This document shows positions 31,586-40,480 of a DNA stretch of 40,731 bases, piece after piece (within the stretch, counting starts at the first letter, position 1; each line of letters opens with the position of its first letter). The notes beneath the pieces are model-generated. The model saw nothing but the letters and a program-made list of their open reading frames with translations. It was not told the origin of the DNA and ran no database searches. Origin of the DNA: Dehalococcoidia bacterium UBA5748 (GTDB lineage: Bacteria > Chloroflexota > Dehalococcoidia > Dehalococcoidales > UBA5627); assembly GCA_002419135.1 (NCBI GenBank), contig DIFM01000003.1, forward strand, positions 1-40,731, written 5' to 3'. The translations under genes and the position numbers were made by a program.

Positions 31586-32638
31586 ATGGATATAGAGAAT
31601 CTTCTAAGATCAGTAGTACAAAAAGAAGCTTCGGATTTGCATTTAAGAGTGTTTACCCCGCCGGTACTTCGTATTGACGGAGATCTAATTGTACAGGAAG
31701 AGCATAATCCATTGAATATAGAAGATATTAACCATATTTTTGAGCAAATAACATCCCAGGAACAAAGAGATACTTTTAATAAATCCAAGGAGCTTGATTT
31801 TGCTTACAGTATTAAGGGGCTGTCCAGATTTAGAGTCAGCGTATTAAGACAAAGGGGCACCATCAGTATGGTATTTAGACTGGTGCCGTTTCAGATACGC
31901 ACAATTGATGAGCTACAATTACCGCAATTATGCAAAGAACTTATACAAAAACCAAGAGGACTTATACTTGTTACCGGCCCGACAGGAAGCGGCAAATCAA
32001 CCACAATGGCGGCTATGATTGACCATTTAAACAATACACTTAAAAGAAATATAATCACCATTGAAGACCCTATTGAATACTTACATTCGAATAAAAAGTG
32101 CCTGATTGCTCAGAGAGACCTCGGTGATGATACATTATCATTCGACATCGCTTTGACTCATGCTTTAAGACATGATCCTGACGTAATTGTTGTGGGCGAA
32201 ATGAGAGACCTACCGACCGTCACCACAGCTTTACGTGCAGCCGAAACGGGGCATCTTGTATTGGGGACATTGCATACTATTGATGCTTCACAAACTGTTG
32301 ATCGTATTATCGATATGTACCCATCAGAGCAGCAACCGCAGATCAGGTTGCAATTCTCGCAGGTGCTGGTCGCTATATTATCTCAAACATTACTTCCTAA
32401 ATATCAATCAAAAGGAAGAGTAGCCGCCTTTGAAATACTGCTGGCCAACCCGGCTGTTAGGAATCTAATTAGAGATGGAAAGACATATGAACTCACGAGT
32501 ATCATGCAATTAAATAATGCAATCGGAATGCAAACGTTGGACCAGAGCTTAACTAATCTTGTGAAGCACGGGTTGGCAACCAGAGATGAAGCTTTGTTAA
32601 AGAGCAGCCATCCTGACAGATTAGAGAAGATGATTTAA
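31586..32638 (+). CDS. pilT: PilT-type twitching-motility ATPase
   Basis: A 350-aa hexameric secretion ATPase of the PilT group. The N-terminal PAS-like domain opens with ASDLHLRVFTPPVLRIDG, a standard PilT feature. Walker A GPTGSGKST is at residues 131-139, the Asp box TIEDPIEY follows, then the Walker B VVGEMRD and the His box GTLHTID. The C-terminal AVRNLIRDGK and the QTLDQSL segment are PilT-like, not PilB-like. It powers type IV pilus retraction at the inner membrane. No other pilus gene lies in the window. It is followed by birA after 26 bases and probably shares its promoter. Confidence 0.9.
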   Translation: MDIENLLRSVVQKEASDLHLRVFTPPVLRIDGDLIVQEEHNPLNIEDINHIFEQITSQEQRDTFNKSKELDFAYSIKGLSRFRVSVLRQRGTISMVFRLVPFQIRTIDELQLPQLCKELIQKPRGLILVTGPTGSGKSTTMAAMIDHLNNTLKRNIITIEDPIEYLHSNKKCLIAQRDLGDDTLSFDIALTHALRHDPDVIVVGEMRDLPTVTTALRAAETGHLVLGTLHTIDASQTVDRIIDMYPSEQQPQIRLQFSQVLVAILSQTLLPKYQSKGRVAAFEILLANPAVRNLIRDGKTYELTSIMQLNNAIGMQTLDQSLTNLVKHGLATRDEALLKSSHPDRLEKMI

Positions 32639-32664
32639 AATATTTAATTATCGGAGTAATATAA

Positions 32665-33450
32665 ATGGCGATAGAAAAAGATATTTTATCAGTTAACAGT
32701 ATTACCAATAAACTGGGAACTAGATTTATTGGGAAAAGGGTTGTCGTGTACCCGCAACTCTCGTCTACTATGGAGATTGCAAAAATTGCTGCATCAAAAG
32801 GCGTCCCCGAAGGAACAGTCATTGTTGCTGAACAGCAGACATACGGTAAGGGGCGGCTTGACAGAATATGGATATCCCCGAAAGGATGTATCTCGCTATC
32901 CATTATTCTGTATCCCGATATCAAACATTTACCATCATTAGTGATGGTAACATCTGTTGCCATTATACGTACAATAAAAAAGATAACAGGCATAAAAGCC
33001 GGTATCAAATGGCCCAATGATATCCTAATCAACGGCAAAAAAGTCGGTGGTATACTTATTGAAGGAACGATTCAGCATATCAATGTCGGTTATGCCGTAA
33101 TCGGCGTCGGATTGAATGTCGATTTTAATATTAAAGACTATCCGGAAATCGAGGGCATTGCTACGACATTATCAGACGAAAAAGGTAAATATATATCACG
33201 TACTGATATCATCCGCACTTTTCTTATTGAATTTGAAAAACTGTATTTATTAGCAAATGACACAGACATTGTTTACAAAGAATGGCGCGATAATATGGAT
33301 ACCATCGGCAAAAAAGTATCAGCCAAATCAGGTGATGCTGTTTATGAAGGTATAGTTAAAAACGTAGCAGAAGATGGAAGCTTGATTATACATACGCCGG
33401 ATGGTGAAACAATTAACTTTACAGCAGGGGATGTTACCTTAATTGAATAA
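32665..33450 (+). CDS. birA: Biotin--[acetyl-CoA-carboxylase] ligase, no repressor domain
   Basis: A 261-aa biotin protein ligase. Substrate loop GKGRLDRIW (residues 61-69; the usual form is GRGRxGRxW), the catalytic KWPNDILINGKKVGGIL region (115-131) and the C-terminal SH3-like domain (GDAVYEGIVKNVAEDG onward) are present. It attaches biotin through biotinyl-AMP to a carboxyl-carrier lysine in acyl-CoA carboxylases. The N-terminal winged-helix DNA-binding domain of E. coli BirA is absent, so it is not a repressor. It follows pilT by 26 bases, which looks accidental; a terminator lies across its stop codon. Confidence 0.93.
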   Translation: MAIEKDILSVNSITNKLGTRFIGKRVVVYPQLSSTMEIAKIAASKGVPEGTVIVAEQQTYGKGRLDRIWISPKGCISLSIILYPDIKHLPSLVMVTSVAIIRTIKKITGIKAGIKWPNDILINGKKVGGILIEGTIQHINVGYAVIGVGLNVDFNIKDYPEIEGIATTLSDEKGKYISRTDIIRTFLIEFEKLYLLANDTDIVYKEWRDNMDTIGKKVSAKSGDAVYEGIVKNVAEDGSLIIHTPDGETINFTAGDVTLIE

Positions 33451-33465
33451 GATAACATCCCTTTT
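33428..33465 (+). terminator. Rho-independent terminator at the end of birA
   Basis: GGGATGTTA (33428-33436, inside the last codons) pairs perfectly with TAACATCCC (33453-33461) and is followed by TTTT. The stop codon lies in the 16-base loop. It separates birA from the convergent slipin gene. Confidence 0.75.
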
Positions 33466-33476
33466 ACAGCATTTTC

Positions 33477-34232
33477 CTACTTATCTTCTTTTTTCATAAA
33501 CATTGATATCAGATCGATAGGTATCGGGAAAACCAGCGTGCTGTTTTTCTCAGAAGCAATTTCGGTTAATGTCTGCAGATAGCGTAACTGCAGCGTCACC
33601 GGCTCTTTGGCGATAATAACTGCCGCATCCGCCAGCTTTTGAGAAGCCTGAAATTCTCCTTCGGCATGTATTATCTTGGCGCGTCTTTCTCTCTCCGCTT
33701 CCGCCTGTGCCGCCATAGACCTTCGCATTGATTCCGGCAACTCTACTTCTTTGATTTCTACCGTACTGACTTTTACACCCCAGGGGTCGGTGTGCTCATC
33801 GATTATCGATTGCAATGTCTGATTAAGTTTTTCTCTTTCAGCCAGTAGTTCGTCGAGTTCCGATTGACCTAATACATTTCTCAAAGTTGTTTGCGAAATC
33901 TGAGAAGTAGCTCTGATGTGGTCGAGTACTTTTACTACCGACGCTTCGGGGTCTACAACACGAAAATAAATAACGGCATTTACTCTTACCGTAACATTAT
34001 CCTTGGTAATAACTTCCTGTGAAGGCACATCCATGGTTACAACACGCAAATCCACTTTAACCATACGGTCTATAAAGGGGATTAAAAAAAACAAGCCGGG
34101 TCCTTTACCGCCTATCAGCCGTCCAAGCCTGAAAATGACCCCTCTCTCGTATTCAGATACCACTTTTACCGACATGAAGAGTATCGCCAACACGGCGACG
34201 ACTATGGCAATGATTGTGTAAAGATTATCCAT
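33477..34232 (-). CDS. Slipin (SPFH/stomatin-family membrane protein)
   Basis: A 251-aa slipin. One membrane helix at residues 5-25, then the SPFH domain (EYERGVIFRLGRLIGGKGPG, about 28-47, and DVPSQEVITKDNVTVRVNAV), then a coiled-coil rich in Ala, Glu and Arg (PESMRRSMAAQAEAERERRAK). SPFH proteins form large membrane-bound rings that organise lipid microdomains and often partner with NfeD. It is 18 bases downstream of a short NfeD gene with which it shares a promoter. A good ribosome-binding site (GGAGG) precedes the ATG. Confidence 0.93.
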   Translation of the reverse strand: MDNLYTIIAIVVAVLAILFMSVKVVSEYERGVIFRLGRLIGGKGPGLFFLIPFIDRMVKVDLRVVTMDVPSQEVITKDNVTVRVNAVIYFRVVDPEASVVKVLDHIRATSQISQTTLRNVLGQSELDELLAEREKLNQTLQSIIDEHTDPWGVKVSTVEIKEVELPESMRRSMAAQAEAERERRAKIIHAEGEFQASQKLADAAVIIAKEPVTLQLRYLQTLTEIASEKNSTLVFPIPIDLISMFMKKEDK

Positions 34233-34250
34233 CAGTTACCTCCATAATTA

Positions 34251-34532
34251 CTATATTTTAGAAACATATAGAATGAGTCCGTCAATGTTATTAATAATGA
34301 CACGGTCTCCGGGTTCGGCAGTACCGCTGTCGATTTTAGCCTGCCATATCTCACCTTCAACAAACACCGTACCTTCCGGATTCAAGCTTTCCCGTACTAC
34401 CGCAGATTTATTTATTAAATCCTCTCTGCCGGTAGAAACCCGATTTTTATGAGCAGCTATAATACGGTCAATAACAAATACCAGCAAAAAAACAGATATT
34501 GTTACAATTACTACAATAAGCCATATATCCAC
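34251..34532 (-). CDS. Short NfeD-like protein
   Basis: A 93-aa protein with one membrane helix at residues 3-24 and a small beta-rich C-terminal domain (about 40-93) with VFVEGEIWQAKIDSGTAEPG and then DRVIINNIDGLILYV, the OB-fold of NfeD. It corresponds to the short type of NfeD that lacks the ClpP-like protease and the multi-helix part. The natural partner is the slipin encoded just after it. Translation starts at GTG; the nearest ribosome-binding site (GGGGG) is about 12 bases off. Confidence 0.8.
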   Translation of the reverse strand: MDIWLIVVIVTISVFLLVFVIDRIIAAHKNRVSTGREDLINKSAVVRESLNPEGTVFVEGEIWQAKIDSGTAEPGDRVIINNIDGLILYVSKI

Positions 34533-34593
34533 TTATTATCTAAGCCCCCCATTGTTATTTTTTAAAAGGGCACGCCAAATTGAATACCCCTAG

Positions 34594-34622
34594 AGTATAA
34601 ACCGATTAGCGATTATCTGCAA
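34594..34622 (-). promoter_or_regulatory. Promoter of nfeD-slipin
   Basis: On the minus strand TTGCAG (34617-34622) and TATACT (34594-34599) are spaced exactly 17 bases. The leader before the GTG at 34532 is about 55 bases. Confidence 0.6.
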
Positions 34623-34642
34623 CCTAAAAAAGATATTTTTAC

Positions 34643-34672
34643 TTGTATATAAAGCTACATTTAGTGTAGAAT
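34643..34672 (+). promoter_or_regulatory. Promoter of the his operon
   Basis: TTGTAT (34643-34648), an 18-base spacer and TAGAAT (34667-34672), about 27 bases before the hisZ ATG, leave a short leader. There is no room for a his-leader peptide or T-box, so any control must act at the DNA. Confidence 0.5.
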
Positions 34673-34682
34673 TTACACACTA
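34662..34682. promoter_or_regulatory. Imperfect 21-bp palindrome over the his -10, operator candidate
   Basis: TAGTGT and ACACTA form perfect 6-bp arms around nine bases, and an inner perfect repeat GTGTA/TACAC is offset within it. The arms cover the -10 at 34667-34672, so a bound protein would block RNA polymerase. The regulator is not identified. Confidence 0.5.
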
Positions 34683-34705
34683 ACATTATGAAGGATAAAT
34701 AAATT

Positions 34706-35950
34706 ATGAAAGCAGAAAAATGCAAGGGTTTTAAAGACCTGACGCCCGATGATATGCGGGCTTTTCGTTTAGTAGAGGATACTTTTCGGGATTGTTGCCT
34801 GGGTTGGGGTTATGATGAAATACGTACCCCGACCCTCGAGTATTTATATCTTTTTACATCGGTCGGAACATTAACCCCGAACATGCTGGAGAAGGTTTAT
34901 TCATTCCTTGATTGGGATGGCTGGAGCGGTGAAAGAGTCGTGCTTAAACCGGATGGCACAATCCCGACGGCAAGATATTATATAAATAATAATATAAGCG
35001 GACTGGCTCGGCTTTTTTACGTTACCAACTTGTTTATGTTTGAAGAAACCGGTAAAAAATCAAGAGAAAAATGGCAGTGCGGAGCGGAACTTGTCGGCGT
35101 TAACAACGCTCTGGCAGATATTGAACTCCTATCTCTCTCAGTAGATGTAATAAGACAACTCGGACTTTCGGATATCAAGATAAAACTATCCCATGCCGGC
35201 TTAATTAAAGCATTATTGGATGGTCTCGAATTGAGCACCGAGGAAAAAATGGGCATTTTCACGCGCATATTGGAAGGCGATTCCGCAGCCCTTGATATTT
35301 TAAAAATGGATAAGCCCGAAACTGCTGAAATCCTGAACCTGCTTTTAGGATTGAAGGGGAAATCCTCCGGCTTTTTAAAGAACATTAAGGCGTTATCCGA
35401 AAAAAATCTAGCCAATATTTCCGAATCTCTTGATAATTTCATCTGCATTGTTGAAAAATTGGAAAAACTCGGTATCGATTACAGGATTGACCTTGCATCA
35501 GGTAAAGGTTTTGAATATTATACCGGATTGATATTCCATTTATTAATCGGTCAGACTGTAATCGGCGGCGGCGGAAGATATGATGCCCTTATCCCCCAGA
35601 TGGGTGGACAAACAACACCGGCGGCCGGTTTTGCTTTCTATATAGACCAATTGATGAAACTAATCGAACCGGAATCACTGGCGGAACTGGATTCCAATAA
35701 AATCCTTGTCAGCATTGCGGCTGATGAAATGGAAGAAGGTTTTAACTTGGCAGAAATTCTACGTGACTTTGGATATATCGTGGTTTTACAACTGGAAGAT
35801 GAGAATAAAACAGATTGTGGATGGCTTTTGGAAATCGCTAATGAAGCCCAAAAATTTATCTTGACCGATAGCGGTAGTGGTGACATAACGAAAACCGATG
35901 ATGTCTGTGATATTTTAAAACTGCTGGGATGTGTTGAAGATGTCGCTTAA
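34706..35950 (+). CDS. hisZ: ATP phosphoribosyltransferase regulatory subunit
   Basis: A 414-aa class II tRNA-synthetase-like protein that activates and regulates the short form of HisG. It resembles HisRS in outline (FKDLTPDDMRAF at the start, GGGGRYDALIPQMGG near 290-305). The catalytic details are lost: the motif 2 region reads FEETGKKSREKWQCGAELVG without the usual Arg, and motif 3 GFAFYIDQ lacks the catalytic Arg of GFAIGLER. A small C-terminal domain remains. It is first in the his operon and its last 11 bases overlap hisG, as expected for partners. Confidence 0.88.
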   Translation: MKAEKCKGFKDLTPDDMRAFRLVEDTFRDCCLGWGYDEIRTPTLEYLYLFTSVGTLTPNMLEKVYSFLDWDGWSGERVVLKPDGTIPTARYYINNNISGLARLFYVTNLFMFEETGKKSREKWQCGAELVGVNNALADIELLSLSVDVIRQLGLSDIKIKLSHAGLIKALLDGLELSTEEKMGIFTRILEGDSAALDILKMDKPETAEILNLLLGLKGKSSGFLKNIKALSEKNLANISESLDNFICIVEKLEKLGIDYRIDLASGKGFEYYTGLIFHLLIGQTVIGGGGRYDALIPQMGGQTTPAAGFAFYIDQLMKLIEPESLAELDSNKILVSIAADEMEEGFNLAEILRDFGYIVVLQLEDENKTDCGWLLEIANEAQKFILTDSGSGDITKTDDVCDILKLLGCVEDVA

Positions 35951-37358
35951 TATCGCGCTACCAAAGGGTAGATTACTAAACAGTACCGCCTCATTACTTG
36001 AAAGAGCCGGCTGGGAATTAGACGGATATAACGATAAGTTACGATATTATCGATTAAAATCGGGCAAATTCCCGGATATTAAAATAAAAGTATTACAGGA
36101 AAAAGATATTCCTATACAGATCGCCGTCGGCAATTACGACCTCGGTATTTGCGGTCTTGATTGGACAGAAGAATTGCTGGTCAAATATCCCAGTAGTTCA
36201 GTTTTAAAAATTGCAGACCTGGGATATGGAGAAGGTGCTTTATACGCAGCCGCTTTACCCGGTGATTTAACTGATCCCGAAAACCTGGCTTCCAGAAAAA
36301 CAATCACGCGTATCGCCGGAGAGTACCCCAACCTTGCTGAAACCCTTGCCGGGAAATTACGCCTCAGGCGTTTCAGTATCTTCCCGTTGTGGGGCGGTGC
36401 CGAGGTTTATCCGCCGGAAGATGCCGAAATTGTTTTGCTTCCTCGTAAATCGGAAAAAGATATCCTTGCCGCGGGCATGGTGCCCATTCTGAAAGTTGTG
36501 GACTTTAAAGCATATCTTATTGCTAACAGCAATAGCTTAAAAACCAAGAATATGGCACATGTTTTGTCTTCGCTTACGGATTTAATCGATTCAAAAAGGG
36601 AAATCCCCAAGACCTTTCATTTTATAAAGGGAAAAGATGTACCATCAGCAAAATCGTTTATCGAAGTAGATGACGAAATTGTAAGGCTGGCTTTGCCAGA
36701 CGGGCATCAGCAATCACATGTTTGTCGTATTTTTGACAAAGTAGGCATAGGAGTGGATGATTATCCGTCTCAAACAGGCAACCGCAGGCCGCAAAGCAAT
36801 CTGGACGGTTATTTTATAAAGGTTATCCGGCCTCAGGATATGCCATTACAAATAGCTAACGGTAATTTTGACCTGGCAATCACGGGTAGAGATTGGTTTA
36901 TTGACCATAAATATCAATTCCCTAACAGCCCGATAAAGGAACTGTTAGACCTTAAATACGGTTGGGTAAAAATTGTCGCCGTAATAGATGAAAAAGTACC
37001 GGTAGAAGATATTAAATCTTGGTGGCAATATTGTAATGAAAAGCAAATTGTGTGCCGGGTAGCTACCGAATATACCAATATAGCAGACCGCTATGTCAGG
37101 GAAAACCGAATTGACAGATACCGCATTATTCCGACGTGGGGAGCAACTGAAGGATTTATACCGGAAGATGCCGATTTGTTAATAGAAAACACCGAAACAG
37201 GTGGTACCATTGCCCGACATAATCTTAGAATTATAGACAAGCTGTTTGAATCTACGGCATGCCTGATAGGCAGTACAAAAATAATATCCAACGACCTTAA
37301 AAGCAAAAGAATACAATTTTTGGTAGATGCTTTAACAAAGGCTATGGAGATGCCGTAA
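35940..37358 (+). CDS. hisG: ATP phosphoribosyltransferase, tandem duplicated catalytic unit
   Basis: HisG makes phosphoribosyl-ATP, the first step of histidine synthesis. This 472-aa protein holds two complete short-HisG units, residues 3-215 and 247-470. Both keep the pattern DLGICGLDW / DLAITGRDW and WGGAEVYPPEDAE / WGATEGFIPEDAD. They have degenerated in different places. Unit 1 retains the N-terminal LPKGRL (7-12), but its PRPP loop is LLPRKSEKDI (166-175) where the family has a TG-rich loop. Unit 2 retains the loop ENTETGGTI (416-424) but has LPDGHQ for LPKGRL. Normal short HisG is about 210 aa and long HisG about 300 aa. ATG at 35940 (MSLNIALPKG) is preferred over a GTG at 35931. Confidence 0.9.
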   Translation: MSLNIALPKGRLLNSTASLLERAGWELDGYNDKLRYYRLKSGKFPDIKIKVLQEKDIPIQIAVGNYDLGICGLDWTEELLVKYPSSSVLKIADLGYGEGALYAAALPGDLTDPENLASRKTITRIAGEYPNLAETLAGKLRLRRFSIFPLWGGAEVYPPEDAEIVLLPRKSEKDILAAGMVPILKVVDFKAYLIANSNSLKTKNMAHVLSSLTDLIDSKREIPKTFHFIKGKDVPSAKSFIEVDDEIVRLALPDGHQQSHVCRIFDKVGIGVDDYPSQTGNRRPQSNLDGYFIKVIRPQDMPLQIANGNFDLAITGRDWFIDHKYQFPNSPIKELLDLKYGWVKIVAVIDEKVPVEDIKSWWQYCNEKQIVCRVATEYTNIADRYVRENRIDRYRIIPTWGATEGFIPEDADLLIENTETGGTIARHNLRIIDKLFESTACLIGSTKIISNDLKSKRIQFLVDALTKAMEMP

Positions 37359-37359
37359 A

Positions 37360-38682
37360 ATGAAAATAGTAAATGGCTTTAAAAAAGCCGAAGCTTTACT
37401 TTCAAGAAAAGTTATATCGACGGAATATACATTATCTCCGGCATTTAAAAGCAAGCTTCTTGAGATGTATGGAACAGACCAGCCTGAACAGGTTGTCGGG
37501 CAAATAGTCGAAGCCGTTCGAACGCAGGGTGATAAAGCGATACGTGAATATACTCTAAAAATTGACAATATTGAACTATCAAACATTAAAGTTTCCGGGC
37601 GTGATATTAAAGAAGCATGCTATAGGCTTGACCCCGAACTTTATAAAGCACTGCAAGTCGCCGCAACTCAAATACGAAACTTTCATAATGCCCAAAGGGA
37701 CGCGTTATTAAGTGGCTTTGAAAAAATGGGAGATGGAACCGTAGCCCGCCCGCTTGAAAGGGTAGGGGTCTATGCACCCGGAGGAACTGCCAGCTATCCC
37801 TCTACGGTATTAATGACAGCTATTCCCGCCAGAGTAGCCGGTGTTAAGCAGGTAATACTGGCAACGCCACCCGGCAAAGATGGTAAAGTACCGGCGGCTA
37901 CGCTTGCAGCCGCACATATCGCCGATGTTGACCATGTTTTCTGTATTGGAGGTGCGCAGGCTATCAGTGCGCTGGCTTACGGAACAGAATCGATCCCCGC
38001 TGTTGATAAGATATGCGGACCGGGTAATATATTTGTAATGCTGGCAAAAAAGCAGGTTTACGGTACGGTAGATATCGACGGATTGCAAGGCCCCAGTGAA
38101 GTTCTTATAATCGCAGATATTAAAGCCAAAGCTAAGCTTCTTGCCGCTGAAATATTGGCACAGGCCGAACATGATACTCTGGCTTCATCAATACTGATTA
38201 CAGATTCTCCTTCTCTGGCTGCTGCCATCGAAAGAGAAGTTGATACACAATTACAGGAACTGAACAGATGTAAGATTGCTTCGGAATCCTTGAAAAATAA
38301 CGGAATAATAATAATTGTAGACAGCATGGAAGAGGCAATTGAGCTATCTAATCTGTATGCTCCCGAACATCTTTGTCTGGATATGGCAGATTCGGAAACG
38401 TACCTTGATAAAATTACCAATGCCGGTTGTGTATTCTACGGATACGCTCCTACAGTTGCTATGGGTGACTATGTAGCAGGGCCCAGCCATGCCCTACCTA
38501 CTGGTGGTACCGCACGTTTTGCCTCACCACTTAATATATCCGATTTTATTAAATATACAAATAGGGTTAAAATAACCAGGGAAGAACTGGAGAAATATGG
38601 GCCTGTGGCGATGACTATCGCTGAAGCGGAAGGGCTGCAGGCACACTCAAGAACAGTCGATGTGCGGTTATCGGAGAGTTAA
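37360..38682 (+). CDS. hisD: Histidinol dehydrogenase
   Basis: A 440-aa histidinol dehydrogenase with all landmarks: VGVYAPGGTASYPSTVLM (about residues 134-151), GAQAISALAYGT, KICGPGN, AEILAQAEHD, the catalytic Glu-His in APEHL (about 345-349), and GPSHALPTGG near 373-382. It oxidises L-histidinol in two steps to L-histidine with two NAD and a zinc ion. It starts one base after the hisG stop with GGAG upstream. Length is normal for the family. Confidence 0.97.
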   Translation: MKIVNGFKKAEALLSRKVISTEYTLSPAFKSKLLEMYGTDQPEQVVGQIVEAVRTQGDKAIREYTLKIDNIELSNIKVSGRDIKEACYRLDPELYKALQVAATQIRNFHNAQRDALLSGFEKMGDGTVARPLERVGVYAPGGTASYPSTVLMTAIPARVAGVKQVILATPPGKDGKVPAATLAAAHIADVDHVFCIGGAQAISALAYGTESIPAVDKICGPGNIFVMLAKKQVYGTVDIDGLQGPSEVLIIADIKAKAKLLAAEILAQAEHDTLASSILITDSPSLAAAIEREVDTQLQELNRCKIASESLKNNGIIIIVDSMEEAIELSNLYAPEHLCLDMADSETYLDKITNAGCVFYGYAPTVAMGDYVAGPSHALPTGGTARFASPLNISDFIKYTNRVKITREELEKYGPVAMTIAEAEGLQAHSRTVDVRLSES

Positions 38683-38700
38683 ATTAAAAGAGGAATTGAA

Positions 38701-39801
38701 ATGTCGGAAGAAGGAATTGAAAAATTTGTCAGACCCGATTTAAAAAGTTTTGGTGGCTATGCAGCCAGTAAAGCGCCCGAGACACTAAAAGGAAAGGTAA
38801 GCGTTTCCGTAGAAGAAATTATAAAATTAGACGCTAATGAAAATCCCTATGGTTGCTCTCCGAAAGTAAAAAAAGCAATTTCGGATTATACGGGAATACA
38901 CGTATACCCTGATTCCGGACAGCAGGAATTAAGACGTTGTTTGCAGGATTATACCGGTGTTCCTATGGAGCACATCGTTGCCAGCGCCGGAAGCGACCAG
39001 CTTATAGATTTATTGATGAGGTTATTTGTTAGCAAGGGAGATGAAGTTATCAACTGTATTCCGACCTTTGCCATGTTCCAGTTCTTTATCAATCTGGCAG
39101 AGGGAACCACTGTAAATGTACAGAGAGATGAGAACTTCATGGTAGATGTTGAAGCGCTTAAAAAAGCAATCACTCCCAGAACCAAGTTGATACTACTGGC
39201 AACTCCAAATAATCCTACTGGAACCATTATGCCTAAAAAGGATATACTTGAAGTATTGGATATCGGATTACCTACACTGGTTGACGAGGCGTACTTTGAA
39301 TTTACAGGCGAAACAATGGCACCGCTGGTCGGAAGATATAAGAACTTGATGGTATTAAGGACATTCAGTAAATGGGCCGGTCTCGCCGGTTTAAGAATCG
39401 GTTACGGAATGTTCCCGGTTGAAATAGCCAATTATTTGCTGCGCATAAAAGAGCCTTATTGTGTAAATGTCATCGCTCAGCTTGCCGCCATCGAATCTGT
39501 TAAAGATAAAGATTATCTGATGGAAAAAGTTAAAATCATCTCTTCAGAACGGGATAATCTGTTTGGTTTGCTAAAGCAAACAGGCTGGCTTAAACCGTTT
39601 CCCTCAAAGGCAAATTTTATTCTATGTGCCGTGTTAAAAGGAAGAGCGAGAGATGTTCAACAGAAACTCGAGGAAATGGGGATTCTGGTCCGTTATTTCG
39701 ATACACCATTGTTAAAAGACAGTTTGAGGATAAGTGTAGGGAAACCGGAGGAAAACAAATTGCTTGTTCAGGCTCTCAATAAAATAGGGGAGGCGTTATA
39801 A
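38701..39801 (+). CDS. hisC: Histidinol-phosphate aminotransferase
   Basis: A 366-aa PLP enzyme of aminotransferase class I/II. Key residues are Asn in DANENPYG (about 44-51), PNNPTG (169-174), Asp195 and Tyr198 (DEAYFEF), and Lys224 in TFSKWAGLAGLRIGYG, which forms the Schiff base. It converts imidazole-acetol phosphate and glutamate to histidinol phosphate. GAGGA precedes the ATG, 18 bases after hisD. It could also act on aromatic amino acids, as many HisC do. Confidence 0.95.
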   Translation: MSEEGIEKFVRPDLKSFGGYAASKAPETLKGKVSVSVEEIIKLDANENPYGCSPKVKKAISDYTGIHVYPDSGQQELRRCLQDYTGVPMEHIVASAGSDQLIDLLMRLFVSKGDEVINCIPTFAMFQFFINLAEGTTVNVQRDENFMVDVEALKKAITPRTKLILLATPNNPTGTIMPKKDILEVLDIGLPTLVDEAYFEFTGETMAPLVGRYKNLMVLRTFSKWAGLAGLRIGYGMFPVEIANYLLRIKEPYCVNVIAQLAAIESVKDKDYLMEKVKIISSERDNLFGLLKQTGWLKPFPSKANFILCAVLKGRARDVQQKLEEMGILVRYFDTPLLKDSLRISVGKPEENKLLVQALNKIGEAL

Positions 39802-39805
39802 TACA

Positions 39806-40384
39806 ATGAGAACTTCCAGTATTAAAAGAGATACCAGGGAAACCAATATTAATCTAGAAATGAATCTGGACGGTTGCGGTGATTATGAAATGTGCACCGG
39901 TAACCGCATCTTCGACCATTTATTATCACAGTTATCTAAACACAGCTTAATTGACATAACTATTTCCGCGACCGGGGATGATATCCACCACCTTGTCGAG
40001 GACGTGGCTATATGTGCAGGTAAAGCTCTATGCGAATCATTGGGAGATAAAAGAGGTATAATCCGTATGGCTGATGCCAGTGTTCCGATGGATGAGTCTC
40101 TAGCCTTTGTTGCCATTGACTTAAGCGGCAGGGGATACTCAGTACTGGATATGCAGTTTAATGATAACGATATGTTCGGTTTTCCTACAGACCTCGTTCG
40201 CCATTTTCTTGAAACACTTGCCATCGAAGCCAAAATTAATCTGCATGCCAGAGTTATCTACGGAACAAACGACCATCATAAGGCAGAAAGCATATTCAAG
40301 GCACTGGGTAGAGCACTGGGAGCAGCAATCAAAATCGACCCCAGAATATCAGATGAGTTACCAAGCACAAAGGGTCAGTTGTAA
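39806..40384 (+). CDS. hisB: Imidazoleglycerol-phosphate dehydratase
   Basis: A 192-aa IGPD of the monofunctional type. The two metal-binding motifs are HHLVED (residues 61-66) and HHKAE (157-161); His38 in FDHLL, MDE (95-97) and FPTDLVRHF complete the active site. It dehydrates imidazole-glycerol phosphate to imidazole-acetol phosphate. The start region CTGNRIFDHLL differs from the usual TGIGFLDHML, so it is a somewhat divergent member. GGAGG lies before the ATG. No phosphatase domain is fused; the gmhB-like HAD enzyme at 28316 belongs to the heptose genes. Confidence 0.93.
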   Translation: MRTSSIKRDTRETNINLEMNLDGCGDYEMCTGNRIFDHLLSQLSKHSLIDITISATGDDIHHLVEDVAICAGKALCESLGDKRGIIRMADASVPMDESLAFVAIDLSGRGYSVLDMQFNDNDMFGFPTDLVRHFLETLAIEAKINLHARVIYGTNDHHKAESIFKALGRALGAAIKIDPRISDELPSTKGQL

Positions 40385-40480
40385 AGATAATCTTATCTGT
40401 ATTTATTACAATTATATATTATGACTTATCGCTATATTAGTGCGTAATCAGATATGCAGGTTATCTGCTATGTTTATTCT

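Noticed and set aside
34706..35950. HisZ read as a histidyl-tRNA synthetase
   Set aside because: The catalytic Arg of motifs 2 and 3 are missing and the gene overlaps hisG in a his operon.
40449..40467. CAGATA/TATCTG hairpin as terminator of the his operon
   Set aside because: The stem is six AT-rich pairs and no T-run follows.
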